A stretch of DNA of 64,000 nucleotides from Flavobacterium sp. (GCA_029946065.1 JAQSDU010000014.1:62001-126000); one strand, 5' to 3'. Shown: positions 16,978 to 27,124, counted from the first letter of the stretch. Made by a program: numbers and translations. Notes: a model not told the origin generated them from the sequence alone.

Positions 16978-18060
16978 ATGAAAAATACTGCGCTTACGCA
17001 TGTCCATGAGAGTTTAGGAGCAAAAATGCTCCCTTTTGCAGGCTATAATATGCCAATTTTATATGAAGGTGTCAATGCGGAACACGAAACCGTGCGCAAT
17101 AGCGTGGGTGTTTTTGACGTGTCGCACATGGGTGAATTTTTCCTTTCTGGACCAAATGCATTGGCTTTGATACAAAAAGTAACGTCCAATGACGCTTCGG
17201 TTCTGACTGTCGGACGCGCACAATATTCGTGTTTACCGAACACCGACGGTGGAATCGTTGACGATTTAATTGTTTATAAAATGGGCGAAGAAAAATATCT
17301 TTTGGTTGTAAACGCTTCGAATATTGACAAGGATTGGGATTGGATTTCGGCGCATAATGATTTGGGTGTTGACATGGAGAATGCTTCGGAAGACTATTCT
17401 TTATTAGCAATTCAGGGACCGAAAGCTGTTGAAGCGATGCAATCGTTATCTTCAATCGACTTGTCCGAAATCGCTTATTACCATTTTGAAGTCGGTGATT
17501 TTGCTGGTTTTGACAATGTTATTATTTCTGCCACGGGCTACACCGGCTCGGGCGGTTTTGAAATTTATTGCAAGAATGACCAAGTGGAAATCATCTGGAA
17601 CAAAGTTTTTGAAGCCGGAGCCGCTTTCGGCATCAAGCCAATCGGATTGGCAGCAAGAGATACGTTGCGTTTAGAAATGGGTTTTTGTCTTTATGGCAAT
17701 GACATCAACGACACGACTTCTCCGCTCGAAGCAGGTTTGGGTTGGATTACGAAATTCACCAAAGATTTCACCAATGCCGACAATCTAAAAAAACAAAAAG
17801 AAGCCGGTGTTACTAAAAAACTTGTTGCTTTTGAATTGATAGAAAGAGGCGTACCGCGCCACGATTATGAAATCGTTGATGCGAGTGGCAATGTCATCGG
17901 TATAGTAACTTCCGGAACGATGTCGCCATCAATGAATAAAGGCATCGGTCTTGGCTATGTTAGCACTGAAAATAGTGCTGTTGACAGCGATATTTTTATC
18001 CGTATTCGTAAAAATGACGTTGCGGCAAAAGTGGTAAAACTGCCTTTTTATAAAAAATAA
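16978..18060 (+). CDS. gcvT: Glycine cleavage system T protein (aminomethyltransferase)
   Basis: The 360-aa protein transfers the methylene group from aminomethylated H protein to tetrahydrofolate and releases ammonia. It has the family length and motifs: [53 protein letters not shown] and [20 protein letters not shown], followed by the C-terminal barrel domain with [19 protein letters not shown]. The other glycine cleavage genes (gcvH, gcvP) are not in the window, which is common in this phylum. It is preceded by the structured element at 16822-16917. Confidence 0.95.
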   Translation: MKNTALTHVHESLGAKMLPFAGYNMPILYEGVNAEHETVRNSVGVFDVSHMGEFFLSGPNALALIQKVTSNDASVLTVGRAQYSCLPNTDGGIVDDLIVYKMGEEKYLLVVNASNIDKDWDWISAHNDLGVDMENASEDYSLLAIQGPKAVEAMQSLSSIDLSEIAYYHFEVGDFAGFDNVIISATGYTGSGGFEIYCKNDQVEIIWNKVFEAGAAFGIKPIGLAARDTLRLEMGFCLYGNDINDTTSPLEAGLGWITKFTKDFTNADNLKKQKEAGVTKKLVAFELIERGVPRHDYEIVDASGNVIGIVTSGTMSPSMNKGIGLGYVSTENSAVDSDIFIRIRKNDVAAKVVKLPFYKK

Positions 18061-18136
18061 GTTGTGAAGTTTATGCGCCACGAAGGCACTAAGCCGCTAA
18101 GAAAATAAACTTTGTGTCTTTGCGCCTTCGTGGCAA
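18061..18136. repeat. Palindromic CGCAAAG-type repeat
   Basis: GCCACGAAGGC (18077-18087) and GCCTTCGTGGC (18124-18134) are perfect complements, with CACTAAG and CTTTGTG parts between them. The unit fills the gap between gcvT and the S41 peptidase gene. It may be a transcript-end hairpin. Confidence 0.5.
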
Positions 18137-18167
18137 TTATAAAATAACAAAAAATCCCAATTGGGTT

Positions 18168-20222
18168 ATGAGGAAAATTTTCTTGTGTTTATTGCTTTTT
18201 TCTTTTTCACTATTTGGACAGAATGGTGCTAAAACTTGTGAAATCCTCAACAAAATCAATACGCTCATGCAGCGCGAACATTATCATCCAAAACCGATAG
18301 ATGACAGTCTGTCGGTTTTTGTGTTTGATACATTTATGGATAGGCTGGATATTAATCGGAATATTTTCACGAAAGACGAATACAAAAAACTCAGCAAACA
18401 CAGGCTTCAGCTTGACAATTATATTACTGATAACGATTGTACTTTCCTTAAAGAATTTGTCAGCACTTATAAAACAGCACTTGAACGGAAGAAAGCAATT
18501 ATCGAAAAAATTCAGAAAATCCCGTTTGATTATACGACCAACGACAGCGTTAAATTTAGCAAGAAGAATTTTCCGTTTGATTTGAATGAAGCAGATATAG
18601 AGCGCAATTATAAAAAGAGACTGCGGTTTGATATTCTTGAAGACATTTCGAAAACCAGTACTAATCTTGATTCGTTGAAACAAAATTTTACGGCACTCGA
18701 AACCTTGTCGCGTAAGAAAATTTTCGAAACAACACTATGCAAAATCAATGGATTGTTGGAAAGTAAGGAAGATATGGAAACTTCATTGTCGAATGATTTT
18801 CTGGATATTTTCTGCAATTATTACGACCCGCATTCCAATTATTTCCCGCTTGAAACAAAGACTAGTTTTATGTCGTCTTTATCAACCAATAATCTCTCAC
18901 TAGGAATGGATCTTTCTATTAATGAAAAAGACGAGATTGTTGTAAAAGAAGTCATTCCCGGGGGTCCGGCGGCGAAAAGCAAAAAAATAGAAAAAGACGA
19001 TATTATCGTAAAAGCTTCTAACGGAAAGGGCATTGAGTATTGGGTTTCCTGCGCTTCATTAGAAACAATCGGCGAAATGATTTTCTCTGATGGCAATAAA
19101 AATATTGAATTTACGATTCGCAAGAAAAATGGTTCACTGCTTGATGTAGCGCTCAAAAAACAAATTATGAAAGCCACCGATAATAACGTCACCAGCTTTA
19201 TTGCGGAAAAAGGCGTTCGTGTTGGTTATATCAGTCTGCCAAGTTTTTATAGCGATTTCGACGGCAATAATGTGCACGGTTGTGCCGATGACGTTGCAAA
19301 AGAAATCGTAAAACTCCAAAAAGACAATATCGACGGGCTCGTAATCGATTTGCAGGATAACGGCGGCGGCTCAATGGAAGAAGCGATCAAACTTGCCGGA
19401 ATGTTTATTGACTATGGTCCGGTTTCCGTTTTATCTGATAATAAAAACAAACAAACCATCCTCAAAGATCAAAATCGTGGCAGTGTTTACAATGGCCCGC
19501 TGGTGTTACTTATCAATGGAAACTCTGCTTCTGCAAGTGAGTTTTTTGCCGCTGCAATGCAAGATTACAGTCGTGCATTTGTAGTTGGTGCCACATCGCT
19601 TGGCAAAGCATCTATGCAAGTAATTTTGCCAGTTGACGATAAAAATCAGCAAGATTTTGCAAAAGTTACCATCCAGAAATTTTATAGGATTACGGGCGAC
19701 AGCAATCAGATAAAAGGGATTATTCCGGATGTGCCGATGCCGGTGCTTTTTGATAGTATCGTTGAACGCGAAAAGAATTACAAGACCGCTTTGCCGTACG
19801 ACCAGATTGTTACAAAAGCGAAATTTCAAAAATATTATGCTTCAGAATACAACGACCAAGTCATTGCACAAAGTCGCGATAGGATAAAAACAAATGCACG
19901 CTGCCTTGAAATGGAGAAAATCAATAACGAAATCAACGTCATTTATAACAATACAAGACCGTCTGTAAGGTTAACATTTGTTGATGTTTATAAGGAAATT
20001 CATGACATCGATGTGTTGTGGAAAAAGGTAAAACAAATTACATCAAAACCCACTGAATGCAAGATTATGAACACATCGTACGAAAAAGACAAAATCCAAT
20101 TCGATGCGCTGTTGAAGGAAATCAACTCCTATAAAATCAAAGATGTGCAAAGCAATCCGTATTTGGAAGAAGCTGTTGGCATCATCAAAGATTACAATAA
20201 ATTAAAAAAAGCAACCGATTAA
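18168..20222 (+). CDS. Carboxy-terminal processing peptidase (S41, Prc/Tsp-like)
   Basis: The 684-aa protein starts at the ATG at 18168, which opens a signal peptide (MRKIFLCLLLFSFSLFGQ); an earlier in-frame start at 18114 would hide it. It has an N-terminal helical region, a PDZ domain near residues 220-310 (IVVKEVIPGGPAAKSKKIEK) and the S41 protease core. The catalytic Ser455 is in GNSASASEFFAAAMQDY and the Lys is in TSLGKASMQV. The length and C-terminal extension match Prc/Tsp, a periplasmic protease that degrades proteins from exposed C-termini. The next gene starts 10 bases after, so they are probably cotranscribed. Confidence 0.9.
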   Translation: MRKIFLCLLLFSFSLFGQNGAKTCEILNKINTLMQREHYHPKPIDDSLSVFVFDTFMDRLDINRNIFTKDEYKKLSKHRLQLDNYITDNDCTFLKEFVSTYKTALERKKAIIEKIQKIPFDYTTNDSVKFSKKNFPFDLNEADIERNYKKRLRFDILEDISKTSTNLDSLKQNFTALETLSRKKIFETTLCKINGLLESKEDMETSLSNDFLDIFCNYYDPHSNYFPLETKTSFMSSLSTNNLSLGMDLSINEKDEIVVKEVIPGGPAAKSKKIEKDDIIVKASNGKGIEYWVSCASLETIGEMIFSDGNKNIEFTIRKKNGSLLDVALKKQIMKATDNNVTSFIAEKGVRVGYISLPSFYSDFDGNNVHGCADDVAKEIVKLQKDNIDGLVIDLQDNGGGSMEEAIKLAGMFIDYGPVSVLSDNKNKQTILKDQNRGSVYNGPLVLLINGNSASASEFFAAAMQDYSRAFVVGATSLGKASMQVILPVDDKNQQDFAKVTIQKFYRITGDSNQIKGIIPDVPMPVLFDSIVEREKNYKTALPYDQIVTKAKFQKYYASEYNDQVIAQSRDRIKTNARCLEMEKINNEINVIYNNTRPSVRLTFVDVYKEIHDIDVLWKKVKQITSKPTECKIMNTSYEKDKIQFDALLKEINSYKIKDVQSNPYLEEAVGIIKDYNKLKKATD

Positions 20223-20232
20223 AATACGAAAT

Positions 20233-21264
20233 ATGAAATTAACCATTACTTCCCTACTTCTATTTTTTGCAGTGGCATTTTCACAAGCGCAAGAATTCAA
20301 GACGCCGCTCGATTATCTAAATTATATTTCGAAAGAAACAGACAACATTTCTAAAGCGACATGGAAATATACCTCTGCCGTTGCCCACAGCAAAAGTGCC
20401 CGAAAAATTGATGCAACGCGGAAATCGCTCCTCAAAAATTACGACAATGCGCAGAAAAAAATCGAAGCGTTGAAAGACGGCTATAAAGGCGATGTGGAAT
20501 ACCGCGACCAGATGTTATCCTATCTTACTATTTCGAAGCAAATGATCAATGAGGAATACGGAAAAATCATAGACCTTCAGGAAGTTGCCGAGCAATCTTA
20601 TGATTATATGGAAGCTTATATTATGATGCGCGACCTCGTCAATGAGAAAATTAGTAACGAAGTTGATAAAATTAATGCCGCACAACACACTTTTGGGAAT
20701 AAATATAACATCCAGATAAGCGAAGACACGAGTGAATTGGGTAAAAAAATGAAGATTTCAGACGAAGTTTTTGAAAACCGTACACAATTGTACCTGATCT
20801 TCTTCAAGGTAAATTTCACCGAAGAAAAAATGATGCAAGCAGTTGAAAGCAAAGATTTGAATGCCATTCAGCAAAATGCCAACGCATTGGCACAATATGT
20901 TGATGAGGGTTATGTAAAATTAAAAGCTTTTAAAGCTTATAAAAACGACCTGATGCTGGTGAATGTTACTAAAAAATACCTTGATTTTTGCAAAAAAGAA
21001 GCAGCGGAATTTAGTCCTGGTGTGGTTTCTTTCCTTATGCTGAACCAAAAATTTGAAGAAAGTAAAACCGCCATGGATAACAAATCGGAAAGCGACCGTA
21101 CGAAAGCAGAAATTGATAATTTCAATAAATTGGTGAAAGACGTCAATAAGGAAATCGGAAATTACAACAACCTTAATATCAAATTCAATAATGACCGTAA
21201 GTTCGCGATTGAGAATTGGAATTATACTGCTGACAATTTTGTTTCGAAATACGTTCCGGAATAA
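20233..21264 (+). CDS. Secreted helical protein, LIC11966 surface protein-like
   Basis: The 343-aa protein has a signal peptide (MKLTITSLLLFFAVAFSQAQ) and a mature part predicted to be long helices. It resembles from memory the LIC11966 family of surface proteins, for example in TPLDYLNYISKETDNISK, AVAHSKSARKID and VAEQSYDYMEAYIM. That family has no known function. It lies 10 bases after the Prc-type protease gene and may be a partner, substrate or adaptor of it; this is inferred from position only. Confidence 0.6.
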   Translation: MKLTITSLLLFFAVAFSQAQEFKTPLDYLNYISKETDNISKATWKYTSAVAHSKSARKIDATRKSLLKNYDNAQKKIEALKDGYKGDVEYRDQMLSYLTISKQMINEEYGKIIDLQEVAEQSYDYMEAYIMMRDLVNEKISNEVDKINAAQHTFGNKYNIQISEDTSELGKKMKISDEVFENRTQLYLIFFKVNFTEEKMMQAVESKDLNAIQQNANALAQYVDEGYVKLKAFKAYKNDLMLVNVTKKYLDFCKKEAAEFSPGVVSFLMLNQKFEESKTAMDNKSESDRTKAEIDNFNKLVKDVNKEIGNYNNLNIKFNNDRKFAIENWNYTADNFVSKYVPE

Positions 21265-21359
21265 TAAAAAACTGTAAGACTGCAGCAAAACTATTTTTGC
21301 AGAAATAAGTATAAACCTTACTTTTGCATCCAACATTAGAATAAAATTTACACAATAAT

Positions 21360-22070
21360 ATGGGAAGAGCGTTTGAATTCAGGAAAGGTAGAAAAATGAA
21401 ACGTTGGTCTGCAATGGCCAAAGCCTTTACAAGAATAGGAAAAGATATCGTAATGGCCGTTAAAGAAGGTGGTCCAAATCCGGAAGCCAATTCAAGATTA
21501 AGAGCAGTAATACAAAATGCCAAGGCAGCCAATATGCCGAAAGAAAATGTTGAGCGCGCTATCAAAAAAGCAACAGACAAAGATACTGCCAACTACAAGG
21601 AAGCTTTATTTGAAGGCTATGCACCACACGGCATCGCATTGCTAATTGAAACTGCAACCGACAATAATAACAGGACTGTAGCCAATATTCGCAGCTATTT
21701 TAACAAATGCAACGGCACGATGGGAACGCAGGGTTCTGTTGAATTTATGTTCGACCACACTTGTAATTTCCGCATTCCAGCAGTCGGAATCGACGTAGAG
21801 GAAATGGAATTAGAATTCATAGATTTTGGTGCAGAAGAGATTTTTGCCGATGAAGACGGTATTTTAATCTACGCACCTTTTGAAAGTTTCGGCGCCATCC
21901 AGAAAGAACTTGAAACCAGGAATATTGAAATCCTTTCTTCAGGTTTTGAAAGAATTCCGCAGGTCACAAAAGAACTTACAGAAGCACAAATGGCGGATGT
22001 GGAAAAACTCATCGAAAAAATCGAAGAAGACGACGATGTGATGAATGTTTATCATACGATGCAGGAATAA
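21360..22070 (+). CDS. YebC/PmpR family protein
   Basis: The 236-aa protein matches the YebC/TACO1 family across its length: MGRAFEFRKGRKMKRWSAMA, FTRIGKDIVMAVKEGGPNPE, ANMPKENVERAIKKA, TDNNNRTVANIRSYFNKCNG and the C-terminal EEDDDVMNVYHTM. Members were described as transcription regulators; later work links YebC to translation of difficult peptides. It is cytoplasmic. It is a single gene with a hairpin terminator after it. Confidence 0.92.
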   Translation: MGRAFEFRKGRKMKRWSAMAKAFTRIGKDIVMAVKEGGPNPEANSRLRAVIQNAKAANMPKENVERAIKKATDKDTANYKEALFEGYAPHGIALLIETATDNNNRTVANIRSYFNKCNGTMGTQGSVEFMFDHTCNFRIPAVGIDVEEMELEFIDFGAEEIFADEDGILIYAPFESFGAIQKELETRNIEILSSGFERIPQVTKELTEAQMADVEKLIEKIEEDDDVMNVYHTMQE

Positions 22071-22101
22071 TTGAAAGTCGAAAGACGGCAAAAGCAAAAT
22101 A

Positions 22102-22132
22102 CAGCTTCGGAGAAATTCGGAGCTTTTTTATT
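22102..22132 (+). terminator. Terminator after yebC-family gene
   Basis: AGCTTCGG and CGGAGCT arms around a short loop are followed by a T-run (22124-22130). The stem has a mismatch. Confidence 0.5.
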
Positions 22133-22202
22133 TATGAGTGGCATCAATATTAATTTAATTGAAACATTTTTTTTGACTTTCGCCTTTCGATTCATTTTTG
22201 CG

Positions 22203-22210
22203 TAAATTTG
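22203..22210 (+). promoter_or_regulatory. Candidate -7 element for the ABC exporter
   Basis: TAAATTTG is an exact TAnnTTTG match 19 bases before the ABC transporter start. The upstream TTG is further away than usual (27 bases), so only the -7 part is supported. Confidence 0.4.
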
Positions 22211-22228
22211 TAACACAAAATCACTAAA

Positions 22229-24013
22229 ATGGCACGCCACAAACCCGAAAACGATCTTCCAAAAGCAAAAATTAACGTTTCTTCACTTAAAAAAGCCGGA
22301 CAATTATTCAAATATGGCGGCGCACACCGCTGGAAATTTTATGTCGGATTGATATTCTTGCTACTAACCGGTGCCACTGCCCTAGCCTTTCCAAAATTAA
22401 TTGGTATGTTAGTTGATTGTGCGAAAAACAAAGACATTGCACAAGCCAATAAAATAGCGATTGGATTGGTCGTAATCTTGTTCTTGCAATCAATTTGTTC
22501 GTTTTTTAGGCTTTCGCTGTTTGTCAATTTTACCGAAAATACGCTGGCCAATATTCGTTTAGCTTTGTACGGCAATTTGATTAAACTGCCTATGACATTT
22601 TTTTCACAAAAACGTGTGGGCGAACTCAATAGCAGATTAAGTTCCGATATTTCACAAATTCAGGATACTTTAACCACTACTATTGCCGAATTTTTAAGAC
22701 AATTTATTTTAATCATCGGAGGTATTATTTTCTTAGCTGTTATCAGCATCAAACTAACACTAATGATGCTCTCGATTGTACCACTGGTGGCAGTTGCAGC
22801 CGTTATTTTCGGACGATTCATCAGGAAATATTCTAAAAAAACACAAGATGCAATCGCTGAAAGTCAAGTCATTGTTGAAGAAACACTGCAAGGCATTAGC
22901 AACGTAAAAGCCTTTGCTAACGAATGGTACGAAATCGCTCGCTACCAAGCAAAAATCAAAGAAATTGTAAAAATTGCTATAAAAGGTGGTCAATATCGTG
23001 GTTATTTTGCCTCATTTATCATTATGTGTCTTTTTGGATCTATCGTTGCTGTTGTTTGGTATGGCGTGACTTTGATCATCAGCGGCGATATGAAAGATGT
23101 GGGACAATTGGTTTCTTTCGTATTGTATTCCATTTTTGTAGGTGCTTCGTTTGGTGGTATTGCCGAATTGTATGCGCAAATTCAAAAAGCCATCGGTGCG
23201 ACAGAACGTGTTTTTGAATTGTTAGACGAAACACCCGAAAAAATCAACAGCATACAGCAAAAAATTACCGAAAAGCTAAGAGGCGAAATTGCGTTTAAAA
23301 ATGTAGCTTTCAGTTATCCAGCAAGAAAAGAAATACAAGTCCTTAAAGGCGTGAGTTTTACTGCAGAATTCGGGCAAAAAGTCGCTCTGGTTGGACCAAG
23401 CGGCGCTGGAAAATCGACAATTTCGTCATTATTGCTTCGTTTTTACGATATTGAAAGTGGCGAAATATTAATCGACAATAAGAATATTTTTGATTACGAA
23501 CTTGAAAACCTTCGCGGCAATATGAGTATCGTGCCACAAGATGTCATTTTATTCGGTGGTAGCATTCGCGAAAACATAGCTTATGGAAAACCAGACGCCA
23601 CGGAAGAAGAAATCATCATCGCAGCAAAACAAGCGAATGCATTCAATTTCATTGAAGGATTTCCAGAAAAATTTGATACTTTGGTAGGCGAACGCGGTAT
23701 TAAATTATCTGGCGGACAAAGACAACGAATTGCGATTGCAAGGGCATTACTCAAAAATCCAAGTATTTTAATTTTGGATGAAGCAACTTCATCGCTTGAC
23801 AGCGAAAGCGAAAAATTGGTGCAAGAAGCTCTAGAAACTTTGATGGAAGGCCGCACCAGCATCATCATTGCGCACCGCCTTTCTACCATCAGGAATGCAG
23901 ACAAAATTTTGGTTTTGGATAATGGCGTTATTTCGGAACAAGGAACGCACAAAGAATTGCTTGAAATTGAAAATGGACTTTATAAAAGTTTGAGTAATCT
24001 TCAGTTTAGCTAA
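22229..24013 (+). CDS. ABC exporter, fused permease and ATPase (MsbA-like)
   Basis: The 594-aa protein has an N-terminal six-helix transmembrane domain (about residues 25-330) and a C-terminal nucleotide-binding domain. The ATPase motifs are Walker A GPSGAGKST, signature LSGGQRQRIAIARALL, Walker B ILILDEATSSLD and the H-loop IIIAHRLS. As a half-transporter it should work as a homodimer in the inner membrane. MsbA-type flippases move lipid A or lipids, but substrate cannot be told from the sequence. It is monocistronic between a yebC-family gene and a terminator. Confidence 0.9.
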   Translation: MARHKPENDLPKAKINVSSLKKAGQLFKYGGAHRWKFYVGLIFLLLTGATALAFPKLIGMLVDCAKNKDIAQANKIAIGLVVILFLQSICSFFRLSLFVNFTENTLANIRLALYGNLIKLPMTFFSQKRVGELNSRLSSDISQIQDTLTTTIAEFLRQFILIIGGIIFLAVISIKLTLMMLSIVPLVAVAAVIFGRFIRKYSKKTQDAIAESQVIVEETLQGISNVKAFANEWYEIARYQAKIKEIVKIAIKGGQYRGYFASFIIMCLFGSIVAVVWYGVTLIISGDMKDVGQLVSFVLYSIFVGASFGGIAELYAQIQKAIGATERVFELLDETPEKINSIQQKITEKLRGEIAFKNVAFSYPARKEIQVLKGVSFTAEFGQKVALVGPSGAGKSTISSLLLRFYDIESGEILIDNKNIFDYELENLRGNMSIVPQDVILFGGSIRENIAYGKPDATEEEIIIAAKQANAFNFIEGFPEKFDTLVGERGIKLSGGQRQRIAIARALLKNPSILILDEATSSLDSESEKLVQEALETLMEGRTSIIIAHRLSTIRNADKILVLDNGVISEQGTHKELLEIENGLYKSLSNLQFS

Positions 24014-24049
24014 AGTAAATAATATGCTGCAACTAGAAGTAATATTAGA

Positions 24050-24081
24050 AACGCCGGAACATTAGTATTTCCGGCTTTTTT
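24050..24081 (+). terminator. Terminator after ABC exporter
   Basis: GCCGGAA (24053-24059) and TTCCGGC (24069-24075) form a hairpin followed by six T residues. Confidence 0.65.
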
Positions 24082-24182
24082 ATGTGCATACATCGCTATT
24101 CTTAATTAATTTTTGTTTTTTAATACAAAACTGTAACATTAAAAAAATATAACAGTCATTATAACAAAGCTGCCCTTTTAAC

Positions 24183-24734
24183 TTGGAACAAAACAAACAG
24201 GATATAGACCATCTGATTTCTCTTTGCAGGGAAAAGAACCGGAATGCACAATTTGAAGTGTATAATCGGTATTACAAGACGATGTATAACACTGCGTTCC
24301 GGATTGTAAAAGAGTCGCATTGGGCAGAAGATATCATGCAGGAATCGTTCTTGAAAGCTTTTACAAAATTGGACAGTTTTAAGGGAGAAGTGACATTTGG
24401 AGCATGGTTGAAACGTATCGTAATCAATGATAGTCTCGACAATTATAAAAAAATAAATAAAAATGTAACGGCTCCAATAGATTCTGTTTTATATAAAGTG
24501 AGCGATACGACACAAGAAGATTATCGGTTTGATATAACAGATTTAAAAGTGCAGCAGATTTTAGAAACACTCAAGTCGCTCAAAGACAACTATAGAATTG
24601 CACTCACGCTTTTGTACATCGAAGGTTATGACCAAGAAGAAATTTGTGAAATAATGAATATCAATGCCGGTAATTGCAGAACGCTGATCAGCCGCGCGAA
24701 AGAAAGTTTAAGGGAAAAATTACAAAGACAATGA
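24183..24734 (+). CDS. ECF-type RNA polymerase sigma factor
   Basis: The 183-aa protein has sigma region 2 (YNRYYKTMYNTAFRIVKESH, then AEDIMQESFLKAFTKLDSF) and sigma region 4 with a helix-turn-helix (IEGYDQEEICEIMNINAGNC). The start is TTG at 24183: an in-frame stop lies at 24162 and no ATG occurs before region 2, so no conventional start can be used. The gene overlaps the next by ATGA. ECF factors are usually held by the product of the next gene. Targets are unknown, but this operon itself is a likely one. Confidence 0.88.
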   Translation: MEQNKQDIDHLISLCREKNRNAQFEVYNRYYKTMYNTAFRIVKESHWAEDIMQESFLKAFTKLDSFKGEVTFGAWLKRIVINDSLDNYKKINKNVTAPIDSVLYKVSDTTQEDYRFDITDLKVQQILETLKSLKDNYRIALTLLYIEGYDQEEICEIMNINAGNCRTLISRAKESLREKLQRQ

Positions 24735-25264
24735 AAGAGAAAAATCTAGAGGAATTATTCCAATCGCTAGACAACCAATGGGATATTGAAACGCCAATTT
24801 TGGGTCATCAACAGCGCTTTATGGATCGATTGAACGTAAAGAAGAAAAGAAGATTTCCATATAAAACAGTATTATCGATTGCTGCTGTGCTTCTAATTTC
24901 ATTGGGAATTTACACGCTATACCAACCATCCGAAAATCAAATTGGAATTGCTAATATGTCGCCGGAAGTAAAAGAAAGCCACCAGTATTTCAATTCACTT
25001 ATCAAAAAAGAACTGGCAATCATTGAAAAAGAAAATGCGCCGGAAAGCAAAATTATTGTCCGCGATGCGATGGCGCAATTAGACGCTTTGGACAAAGACT
25101 ACAATAAATTAGTCTCCGAAATGTCCGAAGAAGGAGAAAATACGCAAATCATTTATGCGATGATCCAAAATCTGCAGACCAGAGTGGCTTTTTTACAAAA
25201 AGTCGTTCAACAAATAGAAAATATCAAAAAATTAAAATCCAATTACAATGAAAAAACTACTTAA
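24731..25264 (+). CDS. Probable anti-sigma factor, single-pass membrane protein
   Basis: The 177-aa protein starts at ATG 24731, inside the sigma-factor stop (ATGA overlap). Residues 1-44 are cytoplasmic and charged, residues about 46-62 form one membrane helix (TVLSIAAVLLISLGIYTLY), and the rest is a helical periplasmic part. Position and topology point to an anti-sigma factor, but I see no zinc-binding ZAS motif, so the role is inferred. It overlaps the next gene by 17 bases. This tight coupling suggests the operon is made as one unit. Confidence 0.65.
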   Translation: MKEKNLEELFQSLDNQWDIETPILGHQQRFMDRLNVKKKRRFPYKTVLSIAAVLLISLGIYTLYQPSENQIGIANMSPEVKESHQYFNSLIKKELAIIEKENAPESKIIVRDAMAQLDALDKDYNKLVSEMSEEGENTQIIYAMIQNLQTRVAFLQKVVQQIENIKKLKSNYNEKTT

Positions 25265-26297
25265 TACTTTTTGTGCCATTTGGCTGTTGCTGGCGGCAGT
25301 TCCGGCAATCGCGGGCGGCAATGACGACGATATTCATAAGGAAAAAAACATCAATAAGGCTTATATTGTCAATGCTGATGCGGGCATTAACATCAGCAAC
25401 AAATATGGGAATATCTATGTCACCACTTGGGACGAGAATAAAATTGCGATTGATGTAGTGATTAAAGTCTCCGGAAAGAACGAAGCATCCGTCGACAAAC
25501 TACTCAATGCGATTGATGTTGATTTGAATGCGCTCACAACTATGGTGACTGCAAAAACAACTTTTAGCGGGAATACGCCAAGAAATACGAGCATGGAAAT
25601 TAACTATACCATTAAAATCCCGAGACATGGAAGCATCAAATTGAACAACCAATATGGTGCCATCATTTTGGATAAAATTCAAGGAAAATCAGATATTGAT
25701 TGTAAATACGGGGATGTTACAGCAGCAGAATTGCAAAATTCATCTAATTATATTCATTTAGAATACTGCAGCGGTTCGTCTATTGGGATTGTGAAGAATA
25801 TCAAAATAGACGCCAAATATTCTGGAATCAATATCTCAAAATCTGGGAATATTAGTGCCGATTTGGGTTATACCAACCTGACTGTTAAAGAAGCCGACAA
25901 TATATCTTATGACGCCAACTACGGCGATCTGAATTTTGCAGACGTAAACAACCTGAATGGCACCGGTAATTATATGTCGCTCAAGTTCGGTACCATCAAC
26001 AGTAACATGAATATTAATACCAATTACAGTTCGATTGAAGTCAGAAAAATTAGCGCAAAAGCCAACAATATAGCCATTACAGCAAATTATACTAATATTA
26101 ATATGCGGTATGATTCCGATTATGCATTCGATTTTGACATCAACCTTAGATATGCTGGATTAGATAGTGCTCTTACTTTTCAAAGTAAAAAGGAAAGCAA
26201 TAATTCTAATAATTACAAAGGATTTTATAAAACCACTGGCACCAACAAAATGAGCATCACTTCGGGTTATGGCAACCTGAAACTTACTAAAATATAA
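25248..26297 (+). CDS. Secreted DUF4097-like beta-helix protein
   Basis: The 349-aa protein has a signal peptide ending near AVPAIAGG. The mature part is made of repeating short strands (for example GINISNKYGNIYVTTWDENK, KLNNQYGAIILDKIQGKSDI), as in DUF4097/GIN-type adhesin-like beta-helices. It is Asn-, Gly- and Ser-rich. It follows the anti-sigma gene with a 17-base overlap and precedes a head GIN protein. Such proteins are probably at the cell surface or periplasm, with unknown ligands. Confidence 0.7.
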   Translation: MKKLLNTFCAIWLLLAAVPAIAGGNDDDIHKEKNINKAYIVNADAGINISNKYGNIYVTTWDENKIAIDVVIKVSGKNEASVDKLLNAIDVDLNALTTMVTAKTTFSGNTPRNTSMEINYTIKIPRHGSIKLNNQYGAIILDKIQGKSDIDCKYGDVTAAELQNSSNYIHLEYCSGSSIGIVKNIKIDAKYSGINISKSGNISADLGYTNLTVKEADNISYDANYGDLNFADVNNLNGTGNYMSLKFGTINSNMNINTNYSSIEVRKISAKANNIAITANYTNINMRYDSDYAFDFDINLRYAGLDSALTFQSKKESNNSNNYKGFYKTTGTNKMSITSGYGNLKLTKI

Positions 26298-26339
26298 GGA
26301 GTTTCTATCATCACTAACTAATCATTAAAAAATCAAATC

Positions 26340-27011
26340 ATGAAAAAAGCAATTGTTTTATTTGGATTATTATTCGTGTTTGCAGCAACTGCACAGCAAA
26401 AAAGAACCATCGGAAATTACACAAAACTTTACGTAAAAGGATCATTCGATGTCACACTTGTGCAAGGAAAGACGGAAGCTACTATTACAACTTCAGACAA
26501 AAGTATCCTTGAATCTGTAAAAATTGAAATCTCAGACAATGTGCTGAATATTTATATGGACGACCACAAATGGAAAAATTACGGCGATATCAAAATCGAA
26601 TTGCCTTATCAAAATTTAAACGAAATCCATTTAAACGGTTCTGGCAGTATCGCGGCAGATGGTGCGATAAATTCCGATAATATAAAAGTAATCGTTTCGG
26701 GTTCGGGTGACATCGCTTTAACAATAAACGCAAAAAATGCGGTTGGCGAACTTACTGGTTCCGGGGATCTTACACTTGGTGGGATGACTACTAATTTTGA
26801 AGGAAAAGTTATTGGTTCTGGTGATTTAAAAGCCTCTCGTTTTAAAGCCGAAAACACGTTGATTGAAGTCTCAGGTTCTGGAGACGCCAATGTTTATGCA
26901 TCGGAAAATATAAAAGCAAGAGTCGTGGGTTCAGGCGACATAAAATATGCAGGAAATCCGAAGAAAGAAGACACTAAAGTTTCAGGTTCTGGTAGTATCG
27001 AAAAAGATTAG
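26340..27011 (+). CDS. Head GIN domain (DUF2807) protein, putative adhesin
   Basis: The 223-aa protein has a signal peptide (MKKAIVLFGLLFVFAATAQ) and a DUF2807 domain with the repeated SGSGDI/GSGDL motif (at least seven GSGD/GSGS units, including SGSGDIALTI, GSGDLTLGG and SGSGSIEKD). This is a right-handed beta-helix fold often annotated as auto-transporter adhesin. It is the last gene of the ECF operon and is followed by two terminators. Confidence 0.85.
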   Translation: MKKAIVLFGLLFVFAATAQQKRTIGNYTKLYVKGSFDVTLVQGKTEATITTSDKSILESVKIEISDNVLNIYMDDHKWKNYGDIKIELPYQNLNEIHLNGSGSIAADGAINSDNIKVIVSGSGDIALTINAKNAVGELTGSGDLTLGGMTTNFEGKVIGSGDLKASRFKAENTLIEVSGSGDANVYASENIKARVVGSGDIKYAGNPKKEDTKVSGSGSIEKD

Positions 27012-27046
27012 TGATACTTTGTTAAAGTTAGTATATTAACACAGAA

Positions 27047-27080
27047 CAAAAAACCTCGGCAATTGTCGGGGTTTTGTTTT
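27047..27080 (+). terminator. Terminator of the ECF-adhesin operon
   Basis: AAAACCTCGGC and GTCGGGGTTTT arms form an imperfect stem followed by a T-rich run. Confidence 0.5.
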
Positions 27081-27124
27081 TTAGATTGTAGGTCAAAAGA
27101 CTATGAAACCGTCGCACAACAATA

